Assembly: GCA_910574455.1 (NCBI GenBank)
Contig: CAJSYZ010000007.1
Span: forward strand, 1,116,001 to 1,180,000
From: Trichaptum fuscoviolaceum
Lineage: Eukaryota > Basidiomycota > Agaricomycetes > Hymenochaetales > Trichaptaceae
Direction: 5' to 3'
DNA: 64,000 nucleotides
The notes beneath the pieces were generated by a model. It was not told where the DNA came from, made no database searches, and saw only the letters and a program-made list of their open reading frames with translations. Below are positions 36,917-48,045 of this stretch, piece by piece (the stretch's first letter is position 1; every line of letters begins with the position of its first letter). Both the position numbers and the translations under genes were made by a program.

Positions 36917-39883
36917 TTAGAACGTTGGCATGAAGCGCAAGGAATCGGCAAATGTCTGTAGATATGTTTGCTCTTTCTGGCGGAGATCGGTAAGGCTTGG
37001 ACGTGGAGCCCTAGTACTCCGAGTCCGAGTCGGAGTCGTGTCTGCATGATGAGCCGACGGGCCTGGCTCACTGACACTGGTAGCTTGAGGCTGTTGAGCC
37101 GACGGGCCTGGCTCACTGACACTGGTAGCTTGAGGCTGTTGAGCCGACGGGCCTGGCTCACTGACACTGGTAGCTTGAGGCTGTTGAGCCGACGGGCCTG
37201 GCTCACTTGCTCTAGTAGCGTGACTATCGCGGCTCGTTGGTATATCCTTTCCCTTTCCCTTGACACCAGACATGCCCTCGCCCTCAGTTCGCGGTACATT
37301 CTTGTTCTCTCTTCCGTCACGACGTAATGCTTCTACAAACGCATCTCCAACTTGATCATTCGGATGCAGCGTTGCGGCCTCGGAAAGCGCAGTGTGAAAC
37401 TTTGACAAAATGCCAAATTCAAACAACGAGCGTTTCTCCACATTCAACTCCCGATAAAGCTGCAAACCGAAAAGCTGGGAAGACAAATCTTTCTGCTCGG
37501 CCGCTACTATGTCGAAGATCTCGGGATCCAAACCTTGACGATCGATCTCCCTGCCGTATAATTCTTTGCGCCTCATTAACTTAGCCATAGCAATGATCTG
37601 TGCCTTGCGCTCTGCAGGTATATCGAAGCCCAACCTATCTGAAGCACGATTGAAGAGTGCGAGGTACGTTTGTAGGTCGATTGGTTTCGCTCGATCGTGT
37701 AGCAGTCGGTTTAAGTGTGATCGGAGGGGCTCTTCCTCTTTGGCGACTTCCTCGGCAACTCCAAGCAATATGAGCATAATCGCGTTGTACAGGTAGCTTG
37801 ATCTCTCGCGATGTTCATCACGTCGCCCTCTCAGGCGTATGAGGAGTTTGGCCAATTCACAGTCCCGCGTGAACTCAGATCCTTCCAACAATCCAAGCGG
37901 AGTCTCATCATCCAGATCTTTGTAGTACTGGTGCTCCATACGTTGCAAATAGTCCATGTCTTTTGCGTCTTGCTTTTGGGAAAGTCCTTTGAAGACGGTA
38001 TGGGCATGATTTTGCAGTTCGTCAAGGACCTTACGAATCTCTGATGGTTCGTTGAGTGGCCTGTTGAGTGGCCTAAAGACCAACTTGTCATCAGTCTCAG
38101 GCTTCGAGTCGGTGTCCTTCTTCTTCTTCTTCTTCTTACGTTCGGCTGCAGGCACATACTCGTCCATCGTATGCAAGCGCAATGGGATGTCCTCTGGGCC
38201 ATCATAATCCACGTCTAGCATGGCCCTGAATCCTCCTTCGTCGCTCAAGACTTTGAATGCGACATTACTATCATCTCCATCTTCGACCCCCAAGTTCGAT
38301 TCGAATGTGTGAGCAAGAGCGTCAAGGATAACCCTCTTCTCCGATCCGGTTGAATTGTCGGTTGCCACAGACAAGGGACCATTCCCCCCAATTTTGATAT
38401 ATAGGTCGTCGCCCTTCTTTGCCTTAGAGAGATCACTTCCCTTTCCCTCTTTTAACTGCTCCCTAATCCCTGCCTCCATGAACATGACGTGATGTTTGAG
38501 GATAAGGTACATAAGGTAATGGAACTCAAGAGTCCCATGCAACCGTGCCACGAAAAAACGAAAAATTCCATCGTAGTCTTGTGTCGGTATGTCGTCCGGC
38601 AAAAGATCGTAGTTCTTGTGCAACATGGCACTTTCTCTTCTCTTCTTCAAATCCGCCACCTTAGCGGGATCGTCGATGAGGTCCTCCATTAGCAAAATGC
38701 CGTCCGTCTTGAACAGTATATATAGTTTCTTGACATTAGCAAGGAGCCCAATAGTACTTAGGCCCGCGTCGGGAGCGATGTTTTTTGATACGGCACTTTC
38801 AAGCCTGAAAGACGCGGTATACGGAAACGAGTATCTGAAACCATGCTGAAGAGTATCTGCAGCGTCCTCTCTGTCGGTACGCATACTAACGGCAAGAGCG
38901 AGGTGCTCAATCTGTGTGGTGAATTGTGTAAGAAAATGGCACACAGCGATACCATTCACACTTACATCTGCCAAGGCCGCCGAAGACAGAGAGAAAAAGT
39001 TGGAAAGACGAAGGAAGAGTCGGAGATTGTGGGCATTGGCTCTCTCGCATTGCCACATTGCCTCACGAAACTGTGTTTGAATATTGTCGATCATTGAACT
39101 GAGACTGGATTTTGCCTTCTCCCTCTCGTCTAAGAGCTCGCGTTTCAAATTGTTTATGTCCGCCATTACACCTTCTGCTATAGCTTGGGTTGAAACCGCG
39201 AGCTGCAAGTCCTTTTTAGAGGCACTGTCCTTTTCCAAATTCTTGTATACAGCGTCAGCAACGGTGGTAATATGGATGTTCATGGCGCCCAATTGCGCCT
39301 CAACAGCTTTAACACGACCCTCCGTTGCCGCCCTGTGCTTCCTCACGTCTGCCTCCAGCACATCAATTGCACTCGACCTGTAAGGCTCCGACGCCCTACG
39401 CGCAGCCATTGCTCTACGTTCCTTCTCAGATGGAAGGGTTCCGCCTGTGCCTTTGACTGTCTGTATTGTAGCTTCGGTGGCGAAATTGTGATCGAAGGTG
39501 GCAATCGTGCTTCGTCCTTTCTCTACGCGGTCGCTGTGCTCCGTTTTGCCTTCTGCAGCTGACGAAAGGGCATCCGTTATATTCTGCCTGTAGGTCCATA
39601 TGTCTTTACGCCATGTCTCCATGGTTGGCATTGGAACGGAACTTGAAACTGGCACTGGCAGTGTTGTGTGGGCACTGGCAGCAGGAGACTCTGAGTCGGA
39701 CGGTGGCAGTAGTAGTGAGACCTTGAGAAACACCTCATTAGTACTAATTGTTCCATCATGACTCGGATACTGTTTGAAATCACGGACCTTAGAATTGCCG
39801 GTATCGTGCCATTCACTACTGAGATCCCGGATAACCTGAGCAGCGCCGCCGTCCGGGAGTCGCCGGTGGAGTAGAGCTATCAT
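36917..39883 (-). CDS. Unknown 988-residue intronless gene in the mobile region
   Basis: ATG at 39883, stop at 36917-36919, no intron needed, which stands out among intron-dense neighbours. Features by rough residue: 1-60 unknown; 60-90 Ser/Pro/Thr stretch encoded by word-repeat DNA (PPSDSESPAASAHTTLPVPV); 160-260 charged coiled-coil-like helices; 300-480 alpha-helical region with several aromatic blocks (FRFFVARLHGTLEFHYLMYL); about 595 a run of eight basic residues (RKKKKKKK), possibly a nuclear signal; 690-860 helical region (YLYNAIMLILLGVAEEVAKE); 900-960 tandem 15-residue repeats of the SEPGPSAQQPQATSV type. I recognise no catalytic motif. Its position between word islands and close to a Plavaka transposase suggests a gene carried by mobile elements, but this is inferred. 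Codon-level intactness argues for recent function or recent arrival. Confidence 0.8.
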   Translation of the reverse strand: MIALLHRRLPDGGAAQVIRDLSSEWHDTGNSKVRDFKQYPSHDGTISTNEVFLKVSLLLPPSDSESPAASAHTTLPVPVSSSVPMPTMETWRKDIWTYRQNITDALSSAAEGKTEHSDRVEKGRSTIATFDHNFATEATIQTVKGTGGTLPSEKERRAMAARRASEPYRSSAIDVLEADVRKHRAATEGRVKAVEAQLGAMNIHITTVADAVYKNLEKDSASKKDLQLAVSTQAIAEGVMADINNLKRELLDEREKAKSSLSSMIDNIQTQFREAMWQCERANAHNLRLFLRLSNFFSLSSAALADVSVNGIAVCHFLTQFTTQIEHLALAVSMRTDREDAADTLQHGFRYSFPYTASFRLESAVSKNIAPDAGLSTIGLLANVKKLYILFKTDGILLMEDLIDDPAKVADLKKRRESAMLHKNYDLLPDDIPTQDYDGIFRFFVARLHGTLEFHYLMYLILKHHVMFMEAGIREQLKEGKGSDLSKAKKGDDLYIKIGGNGPLSVATDNSTGSEKRVILDALAHTFESNLGVEDGDDSNVAFKVLSDEGGFRAMLDVDYDGPEDIPLRLHTMDEYVPAAERKKKKKKKDTDSKPETDDKLVFRPLNRPLNEPSEIRKVLDELQNHAHTVFKGLSQKQDAKDMDYLQRMEHQYYKDLDDETPLGLLEGSEFTRDCELAKLLIRLRGRRDEHRERSSYLYNAIMLILLGVAEEVAKEEEPLRSHLNRLLHDRAKPIDLQTYLALFNRASDRLGFDIPAERKAQIIAMAKLMRRKELYGREIDRQGLDPEIFDIVAAEQKDLSSQLFGLQLYRELNVEKRSLFEFGILSKFHTALSEAATLHPNDQVGDAFVEALRRDGRENKNVPRTEGEGMSGVKGKGKDIPTSRDSHATRASEPGPSAQQPQATSVSEPGPSAQQPQATSVSEPGPSAQQPQATSVSEPGPSAHHADTTPTRTRSTRAPRPSLTDLRQKEQTYLQTFADSLRFMPTF
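37051..37206. repeat. 45-bp coding minisatellite
   Basis: Three identical 45-bp units (37051-37095, 37096-37140, 37141-37185) plus a 21-bp partial unit to 37206. They encode 15-residue repeats in the C-terminal tail of the 988-residue protein. Each unit begins GAGCCGACGGGCCTGGCTCA. Confidence 0.95.
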
Positions 39884-41345
39884 TCAAGTGCAAGCAGTAG
39901 TACGGTGAATAATCATAAGCACTTTGTTCAAGTTGAAGTACAATAGCATACTACTGGTACGCACTGTATGCAGTCGCAGCCTGGGTTACTATACTCGGTG
40001 CAGTCTTGTGCTCCAACTCGGAGCTACTAAAACTATCACCCTGAGGTTCCCCCGTGGCAGGCACACTGGCAGCTAGGTGAGCCTGAGGTATCCCTGACTC
40101 TGGCATATTTTGCTGGTTCCGCAACGAAAGTTCAACTAAACTTGAAAGTGACAGTGGTGGTAAGGGGAGACGCAAGCGGGCGGGGCACAGGGGTTACTAC
40201 TGTACTACTACTGCCAGTGCTACGTAGTACTTCCGAGCTAAAGGACCCCTGATCATGAAACTATTGATAGCCTGCCAGTGCCAGTGAGCCTGAGTCACGG
40301 CGGTGGGAGTAAGTACTACGTAGTAGTAGTTGCTAGTACGGCTTTAGCTACTACTACTTCAAGTTGTACTGGTAGTAGTAGTAAGTAAAGGCCCCCGGCA
40401 ACTCAGGCTTAGTACTACTACTAGTAGTAGTACTAGTAGTAGTAAACGAACGATGAAGCAGTTCAAGTATGTACAACTTGAAGTTGCGGGCCTGGGGCCG
40501 GACTCGGACTTGCCGGACTCCGAGTCGGAGGAGCTTCAACTTGAACTTGAAGTTTACTACTACTCACTAGTACTAGTAGTAATCGCACTGCCAGTGGCAG
40601 CAGCAGGATCCGCCCATCACTGGCAGGGATCTACTACCGTACCTCTGTCAGTACTATCCACCGCCGGAAAAGACAACTTGAAGTTGAGTACTACTGGGGA
40701 TTAAAATTCCGACTTGTTCGCGGCTTATTATAAACTGATCTGAATACTATTACTATATTGAAGGATACTACAGTAATAGCCTGAGTACTCTATAGTACTA
40801 CTAGTGCTAGTGGTAGTAGTAGCCGGGGTCTGATGGATGATGCCTGCCAGTGCCGTGACTGCCAGCCTGAGTGCCAGTGGCTTCTGAGCGGGTAGTATTA
40901 CAGTTTGAACTCAAGTTATGATCATAGATTTACCCGCTGCACTTGAAACTTTGATCAAGCCAGTGAGTGCAGCGGAGTTTGTGAACCCAGGTCACTGGCC
41001 ACTGCACTCACTGGCAGCCGACTCCGAGTCGGAGACACCACTGGCAGTGCCACGCTGCCACTGGCAGTGGCAGCCGTGACTCAGGGGTACTACTGCCAAC
41101 GGCACCGTGACGCCGCCGGTGACTGCCAGCCAGCGTCACGGTTCAAGTTGCTACTACTAGTAGTAGTGTGGACGCGCCTGCCACATCAGGCTGGCACTGC
41201 CAGTGCAGTCGGACTCGGAGTGCCAGTGCCCTGGCTCCGAGTCTCATTACTACTAGTAAGCGGGGAATGATCCCCTTATCGTCGCCACGGTACTATATAA
41301 AACCTGAGCCTGAGTGCGCAACCACTGTCACTGTATCTTGACTCG
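39884..41345. repeat. Word-repeat island 4 (largest)
   Basis: About 1.4 kb in which most bases belong to five word classes. Examples: TACTACTACTAGTAGTAGTA near 40415-40435; CAACTTGAACTTGAAGTTTA near 40535; CACTGCCAGTGGCAGCAGCA near 40590; CGGACTCCGAGTCGGAGGAG near 40512-40535; AGCCGACTCCGAGTCGGAGA near 41013; GGCAGTGCCACGCTGCCACT near 41043; CCTGAGCCTGAGTGCGC near 41305. It forms the interval between two oppositely transcribed unknown genes, so both promoters must lie in or next to it. Confidence 0.9.
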
Positions 41346-41375
41346 AACCCACTACTGCTCTTTGACAATTTGAAG

Positions 41376-43223
41376 ATGTCAGCCTCCGAGTACTCTGATT
41401 CCGACACAGACACTGGCACTGGCAGCAGCCTGAGTGACGAGTCGGATTCAAGTTACGTGTCTGAGTACGATCCCCACCCTTTGAAAGGTAAGATGCACGA
41501 AAATCTTGACTTCACCATAGACTACTAATGCACAAGACTTAATGGAACTCAGATGGAAAACTGCTTTCACGATATGTGCCGGACGACGATGGCATTGTTC
41601 GCGGAATTCACGTTGGCCAGTACATGCGGCGCTCACAAATCGCCGTGAGAGCCAACAACCCCTCCACTGCTACTTGCTTGATCACCGAAAAGATAGCGGA
41701 TAATCTATTCCATCAGAAGAACTATAGCAGGTCAACCGCGGATTCTGAACTCATGCTTGCCGTGGTAGCCGACATCGATGTAATTACCCATCAGACGAGA
41801 CAAGCTGTGAACCATTACGAAAAGGGCCTTAAGGCAATCAAGAAGAAGCTGCACTCACGTGAAAGGGAGTGGAGGGAATTTATGTCTCTGTTCAACAGTA
41901 ACTCGGATGATATATTCAATCCAAACGTAAGTGGAAACTTCAGCAGTAGTGCTCTTAACATCAGTACTGATTTCTTACTCCGGTAACACTGGTAGTGGCA
42001 GAACCCTCCGTTTGCTATTCGGAACTATATTGGCGAAATCAGGCTTATAGTGCTGTCGGCGTTCGGAAAGATTCTTCCTGAGGCCACAGTCTTTCCAAAT
42101 TATAGGGCCGAAAAGCTTTACTCTCGGTTCGTCAAGGGTGTTGGGTGGTCGAAATTTCTGGGTCGCGTAATCCGTTTCCACCGCGCGCACTTCGTGTTTA
42201 TTCCGAGCGGCGCGTCGTCATCTGCCAAACAAGGCGCCGAGACACTGAACGGGGTCTGGGCTCACAGGCAGTCTGTATTCGACAATTTACAGGATGGCCC
42301 CGAATCCTTTTGTTTATCCTCTGTCATGCGTCGCGGGATCGTTCCATTGCCCAAAGACTCGATTCCCTTCAGTGGCAGGTTTTGCGGACATTGGGCGGAC
42401 CTCGACTCCAATGATTCTATGGATGAACAGGGAAACTTTGTGGAATGCTAAGCTCTCGTTGAAATTCTTCGTTCCTCTTCTTGTTTGGTCGTACAGCCAA
42501 TTCAAGGAAAGCTTGGCCCTATTAGACGCCCTTATCGCACAACATCAGGAACAATCCGCCTCAAACTCATCATCGGCGGATCCAACACCGAATTTGAAGG
42601 CAGAAATCGATTATTCCACTGTATTCCTGCATGGAACGGCTGTGGATTTGCGGTGCCGGCTGGCGCAAAGAATCAATGTCAAAAGGTCGCCAGCCTCCCA
42701 TGACACTGTTGGTACGGAGGATGTTGCACTGGACACCAGAAATCAGAACAACAATTCTTCCAATGTTGTACTTCCTGCCAAGGCTGGCAAAGAGGCACAT
42801 CCGTTAAATGTCCTACTCAACGAACGGTCAACCTTCCTGAGTAGTTTCAATTTGATCAGGAAATGTCTAATGATCCTCACCAACGACGCACTTCTAAATA
42901 TTCTGCTCGACAACGGGACTCTCGTGGAAAATAATGATTCACAGTCAGAAGGAAGTGTCGATACCACCAGCCCCATCGACACGCCTCATCGGTTTGACAA
43001 AGTCGAAGAGGAAAAGAGATTGGCTACGATAGTCATGGCTCTTCGTGGACGCGATGCCGACTATGATAGCAACAAGCAGGAACTTGTTGCGACAGAGGAC
43101 GAGCTCGACTGCTTCATCTCTACAGCACTTCATGGCTCGTCTTTCTGTGAGGACTACGCGATTTTGCTGTATCTTCTCGATAAACTTAATCCTATCGGAG
43201 ATGGCGCATCGGATTCAGTGTGA
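41376..43223 (+). CDS. Unknown acidic/helical protein gene next to the transposase
   Basis: ATG 41376. Exon 1 (41376-41487) encodes an Asp/Ser-rich start (EYSDSDTDTGTGSSLSDESD) made of word-repeat DNA. Exon 2 is 41553-41926 (LSRYVPDDDGIVRGIHVGQY; helical, basic). Exon 3 starts at 41988 or 42002 (NPPFAIRNYIGEIRLIVLSA). That frame stays open to 42451. A second long frame (42294-43223) carries the rest: KLSLKFFVPLLVWSYSQFKE, LNERSTFLSSFNLIRKCLMI and an acidic Ser/Thr stretch, ending LLYLLDKLNPIGDGASDSV. An intron ending at TTTACAG near 42291 could join the two, but I found no donor of the right phase, so a frameshift is also possible. No family recognised. The DNA between this gene and the transposase end (43545) is only about 320 bp. 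Confidence 0.55.
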
Positions 43224-43463
43224 TAGGCAAGCCAACATTGTGTAGGGCGTTCAGCTGGCGACACGCTTGGACTTTTAGGCTGAATCCTCTTGTTCTTATT
43301 TGCAATCCCTTTGTACTTGTGTTGATCCCATGCGGCAATTGTTCATATCATGCAACAGTCTGGAAATCGTTCTTTACTTTTGATAATTATTTTAAAGTTT
43401 CTTCGTCATTCTTGTCACTTCTAGTATGTTTGAATTTTAATTTATAACTCGGGAGAGTCCACG

Positions 43464-43467
43464 CTAG

Positions 43468-43502
<35 letters not shown>

Positions 43503-43520
43503 GTACTAGTACTAGTATTA
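43464..43520. repeat. (TAC)n microsatellite with TAGTAC tail
   Basis: About eleven TAC units (43468-43500) followed by TAGTACTAGTACTAGTATTA. It lies in the gap between the convergent 3' ends of the unknown gene and the transposase and belongs to the TACTAG word class. Confidence 0.95.
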
Positions 43521-43544
43521 GTTTAGCTAAATGAGGGCTTATCT

Positions 43545-46500
43545 TTATTCAAGTTGTTGTCTACTTTCGTACAATGTTTCATGCATGTGCATGTCAGCAA
43601 ATCGGTTAACATAGAATCTATCGTAAAAGTCCAGGGACTCCTCAGGTGTCAATGACTTCGGAGGACATTCATCACCCTTTGGAACCCCAAGGAGGTGAGC
43701 TAAACGGAAGATACTCCCTAGAGCTATCACGGATAACTTTGGAGTTTTGGAGTCACCGTGACGGTGGTAGCCTGAGCCTGAGGTGTCATTGTCACTCAGT
43801 TGACGGCAACTTCCAATACGCTGCCAGTGGCACGCGGTAGAGGTCTCTGACTCATACTCTGGCTCGACTATCCACATTCTTGTTTTTATGTCAGGTGAGT
43901 CTCCAATGTTCTTGAAAAACTGGACGAGGGCGCATTCCTGACGTTCTCCGTTGGCGGTGAAGGAGAAAAGAAGCATAACCCGAGCAATTTGCATGCCCGC
44001 AAACCCCTTTTTGCGAGAATCAACTTGGACAAGAACAACATCACGTCGTGGTTTTCCGCGCCAAGAGGAATTGGACCTGATCACCTCCCTCATTGCTTGC
44101 TCTATAGGAATCGATTCGCCGCGGTAGGCGAAATACGCGGTAGCTGAATGGAAGATGGCAATGTCATTGCCCATGTCCAGTGCAAAGTGTTGTTCGGCTT
44201 CTATCAGGCTGTCAGAAGCGCTTCCGAGGTCGTAGTATCCTAATTCGTTCAAGTTGCACCGTTCGTACTTGCAGAATAAGTATATTTTGATGAGTTGTCG
44301 GAGCCGCCGGAGTTCCGGATGGCCTTTCATTGTCACAAGAGCATTGAGCTGTTTGGGGTACAGCTTACTGGACTCTGTAAGGATAACAACGAAGAAGTCA
44401 GATGTCCAGCGCCACAACTTCAAGCTCGTGTTACTAACGTTGTTTTGAAGCCATTAATATTAAGCTTGAAGGGTCGCTTCTACCACCCAAGCGGAACCGA
44501 TGTTCTGTATTTTCCACATCATGAAGAACCACACTACTCTGCAGTCCTTCCACTGATGAACTGCCGAAATCATCCAGGTCAGCAATTTCGTTGTGTTCTT
44601 GATTACCCACAATGCCATCGAAGAAATTATCTGTATCATTGGCTGCTCCTGCCACACCAATACACTGCATCTGCTCCCTCTGGTTCGGGATCCTCTCAGC
44701 ATCCTCCTCCTCCGGCTCTGACATATTCTTCCGCAGAACATCTCGCAAAACTTTCCACGTAGCCTCAGATAGCGTATCGTCTAGCATTCCACGCCGTTTG
44801 AAGTCTGACCTCGATGCAATAAGTTTACTAAGTCGTTGATTTGCTGTGATCATCTGGCCCAAGGGATCATTTCTGTTCGAGCGTCGCCATGTTTCTTTGA
44901 CCGCATAAATATGTTTATTCTCTGTAATCGATGAGCACAGTCCACTCGGTGCAGCGAACAGAGGGATCAATGTTGGATAATGGACCATAGCATGCTGTCG
45001 TGGTAGTGAAAAGTTATCCCGGATGCCCTTAGCTATGAATATTTGCCGATAACGGTGAAAGTGATCCAAAGAGGCTTCGATTTGATCAAGAGTTGAGGCT
45101 GTAATCGTGTACCGACGCACAAGGTAACAAAAGTCTAGAAATGCACTCAATGCGCGAATCATATCATCGTGCGCAATGCCCACGATAGCCGGAAGGTACA
45201 CCTTAGCAAATTGCATCAAATATCAGCAAACCACTGCCTCGAACAAGATAAAAAGGTCACAAACTTTCATAAGTGCCTTAGAATCATTGCCTGTCCATTG
45301 CTTGAAGCCTCGGCCTTCGGGGAATCTGCGAAGTCCAGGAAAAGGAGCAGCGACTCTGATTCTACGCGGAGATTAGCAACGGTATTCACATTAAACAACT
45401 TGTGAAAAAACAGCACCTTTTATCCACAATGTCCAGCTCTGACGTGGTCAAGCTCTGACATATCCACTCGACAAGATGATCCTTGAAGACGCCTTTGATG
45501 ATTTGGTGCAGCAGGTCCGGAGATATGAGATCGCATATATCTGCGCGCGGAATGTCATTGGTGAAAGGCTACGGAGCAACGTATCAGTTGCAATATACGC
45601 ATCCAATGAATAATTTGAAGCACGTACCACAATGTCCTGGTGGAATCCGTACTCTTTCCGAATTGTTCTTTATTCATGTTGTTGACGTCTACCTGTTCTA
45701 TCAATCGTTCGTGCAGCTCTTTTGTTCGAGGAATTGATACAAATTCCGGATTATCGAGGTCCTTGTGAGGCGCTGTGCATCTATAATGTCAAAAGTAAGT
45801 CATCGCAACAGAGCTTGATTTCAGGAAAGCCTGAGGGCGGTATTACTTACTTGCAGCACCATCCAGTGCATATGGCGCAAAGGCTGACCTGTTCCGGATA
45901 ATCGGCTATATATGAGCCGAGTCCGAAAACTGACCTACGCAAGTGACCATCAGGGCACCGGAGAATGGTTTTCTGAGTGTTCATGATCATTGCGGTTTTC
46001 AGCGAGTTTAAGATCCTCGATATAGACGAATGAAAAATCTGATGTCGAAAACGCCGGAAGTCATCTGACTTTTCGTATTGCCGCTCAGCTACAAAGCATC
46101 AGAACTCACTGGCAATCGAATAGATCACTATTAACACATACTCTTTGGTATTGCCAGAAATGCTATGAGCTGGACTGTATTCAGTTTCTGGGACCGCCGG
46201 GCCTTGTTTGATACATTCCCAATCGAAAGATACAAAGGATAGTATTCATTATTGCCAGTTCCAACAGAAACCGTTGTCTTATCGCTCCCTAAAATGACTG
46301 GGACGAACATAGATCCATGGACTGCTTTATCTTCTGCGTAGATCTCGTTCTACATCAAGGATAATAAGTATTTTTTGTGCGAGTTAATGAGTCATGACTT
46401 ACAGCCTGTTCCCAAGCAAAATTTCCGGACATGTAATTTCTGAATACTCGTTCTTTGTCATTGATATTATCGGTGTCCTCCTTTGGCTGAAATTCACGAA

Positions 46501-47607
46501 ACGGGACAAAGTCAAATTCGCCTTCTAAAGCCGGATTATCCACCAAATTTCGGATCACTTCCAAAGGATCCCGATACCATACATCATATTCTTTCCTCTT
46601 CCATGACTCGATGTTCTCATTTGACGCTTTTTGGCCCTTGTTGTTAGTGTAGAAGTTACTGAAGGATTTCCAAGATACATCACCGACTTTTGTAGTGTCA
46701 ATGATCTTGTACAAATTTTGTGCATCTCCATCGAGCAGTGTACCAGCTGTATCCAGATCTGAGTCATCGAAGTTGGGATCTGTCGCGCCCAATTCAACAG
46801 ATTGTGCGTTCTCCGTGGACTGAATTAGTTGATAAGCCTTCATAATTCCGAGAAGCTTTGTTATGTTGCCAGCAGACATTTGCTCTTCGCGATAGAGAAA
46901 ATCTGCGAGCTCGAAATCTGCTCGGCACGAATAGGGAAACCAGTCATTTGACGCAGGTTCGTTCCGTAAAACGGGCGGTTTTTCTTTTTCCAAGAAGTTC
47001 CCTTCTTCATCGCATGGAGTGGCTGCACGATATTTGGTGTCAGAATGCTACAGCAGACCGGGGATCATACTTAGCGCGCACCATTTAAATATCTGTGATA
47101 CACTTTTAAGTTATCATTGTTCTCTTCATAATCTCCAATGTCGGAATCCGAATCAGCAGAAGATAGGTCTTGGTCTTCAAGTTCGTCATTGCCAGTGACA
47201 GCATGGGACAGGTAATCAGGACCGTCTAAATCTTGAAGCAGCTCGTCTCGGCCTATGCTGAGCATTGAGATATCCTGTGTGAGTATAGAAATGTCGCAGT
47301 CGTAACTTGAAGAGTTGCAGCCGCTTTCATCTTCATGTTGGCCCTCCAAATCTGTTGGAAGTTCAGGAGAGCCGGGAAGAGGTTGAGGTGTCGGAGGTCG
47401 GGCGGGTTCATTGGGTGAGGAATCCGAGTCGTAACCACAAGAAGCAGGTCTTATTGCAAATGATGACGGGTGAGCTGAATATTCATGTCTTGTTCTTGCG
47501 GATTGATTCTTGAACCTCCTGCTGCAGCAGGAGAAGGTGCATCGAATAGTCGGGGGGAAAATATCTGTAAGATGAACGGGTTTGGGCCTTCGCCGAGTTA
47601 CCGGCAT
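43545..47607 (-). CDS. Plavaka-type (CACTA-like) DNA transposase
   Basis: Start ATG 47607. Residues 20-45 form a C2H2 zinc finger (RCTFSCCSRRFKNQSARTRH..H). Later exons follow the known order of the fungal Plavaka family: WFPYSCRADFELADFLYREE, YDVWYRDPLEVIRNLVDNPA, SGNFAWEQANEIYAEDKAVH, MFVPVILGSDKTTVSVGTGN with PLYLSIGNVSNKARR, a zinc-binding Cys cluster (SLCAICTGWCCKC), ADICDLISPDLLHQIIKGVF, APFPGLRRFPEGRGFKQWTG, AFLDFCYLVRR, SLPRQHAMVHYPTLIPLFAA with PSGLCSSITENKHIYAVKET, then a C-terminal domain (IAIFHSATAYFAYRG; RSNSSWRGKPRRDVVLVQVD; VQFFKNIGD; MWIVEPEYES) to stop 43545. The enzyme cuts and joins element ends in the nucleus. I saw no internal stop that introns could not remove, so it may be intact. 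A low-complexity insert encoded by word-repeat DNA sits between MWIVEPEYES and LSVIALGSIFRLAHLL. Confidence 0.88.
43745..43850. repeat. Word-repeat DNA exonised inside the transposase gene
   Basis: The segment contains AGTCACCGTGACGGTGGTAG, CCTGAGCCTGAGGTG, CAACTTCCAATACGCTGCCA and GTGGCAC: the island vocabulary, but within the open frame. It encodes about 35 Ser/Thr/His/Asp-rich residues between two blocks that lie close together in the family as I know it. Confidence 0.7.
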
Positions 47608-47639
47608 TAGTTCCAGTAACTTGAACAGAGCCTATTGTA

Positions 47640-48045
47640 CGTGAGGCGGCCGGCAGTGCTGACAACAAGTTGAGCTTGAAGTAGGAACGAGCGCAAATAC
47701 TAACTTGAAGTTGGGTTTAAAGCTGAATGGCACGCTCAGTGGTGACGCCCGCGTAACAACTTGAAGTTAGTAGTAATACCGGTAGCCTGAGTTGCCACAG
47801 CCTGCCAGTGACTCAGTGGCACCACCGCCAGCCTGAGCCTGAGTACTACTAGTAGTAGTACCAGTAGAACTGTGATAGTACTAGTAGTAATAGAGCTAGC
47901 CTGAGTATCCGAGTGTCCGAGTCCGAGTCTGAGTCAGGCTCATTCCGAGTCAGCCTAACTTGAAGACTGCCAATCATGACTCAGAGTCACTCAGGCTCAG
48001 GCTCAGGCAGGCTGCCACTGGCAGTGCCAGCAGTGGCACTGCACT
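47640..48045. repeat. Word-repeat island 5
   Basis: Directly upstream of the transposase start. Contains AACTTGAAGTTGGG, AACAACTTGAAGTTAGTAGT, GCCTGAGCCTGAGTACTACT, AGTAGTAGTACCAGTAG, GAGTGTCCGAGTCCGAGTCT, GGCTCAGGCTCAGGCAGGCT and GCCACTGGCAGTGCCAGCAG. The position fits subterminal repeats of the Plavaka element. Confidence 0.88.

Noticed and set aside
37051..37206. Regular 45-bp repeats resembling a CRISPR array
   Set aside because: Units are contiguous with no spacers, lie in an open frame and encode 15-residue repeats; the genome is eukaryotic.
36968..37327. Plus-strand open frame with repeated SRRAWLTDTGSLRLL
   Set aside because: It is the antisense shadow of the minisatellite in the 988-residue gene.
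39884..41345. Centromeric or telomeric satellite
   Set aside because: Words are shuffled, not tandem, telomere-type TTAGGG runs are absent, and unknown genes lie directly on both sides.
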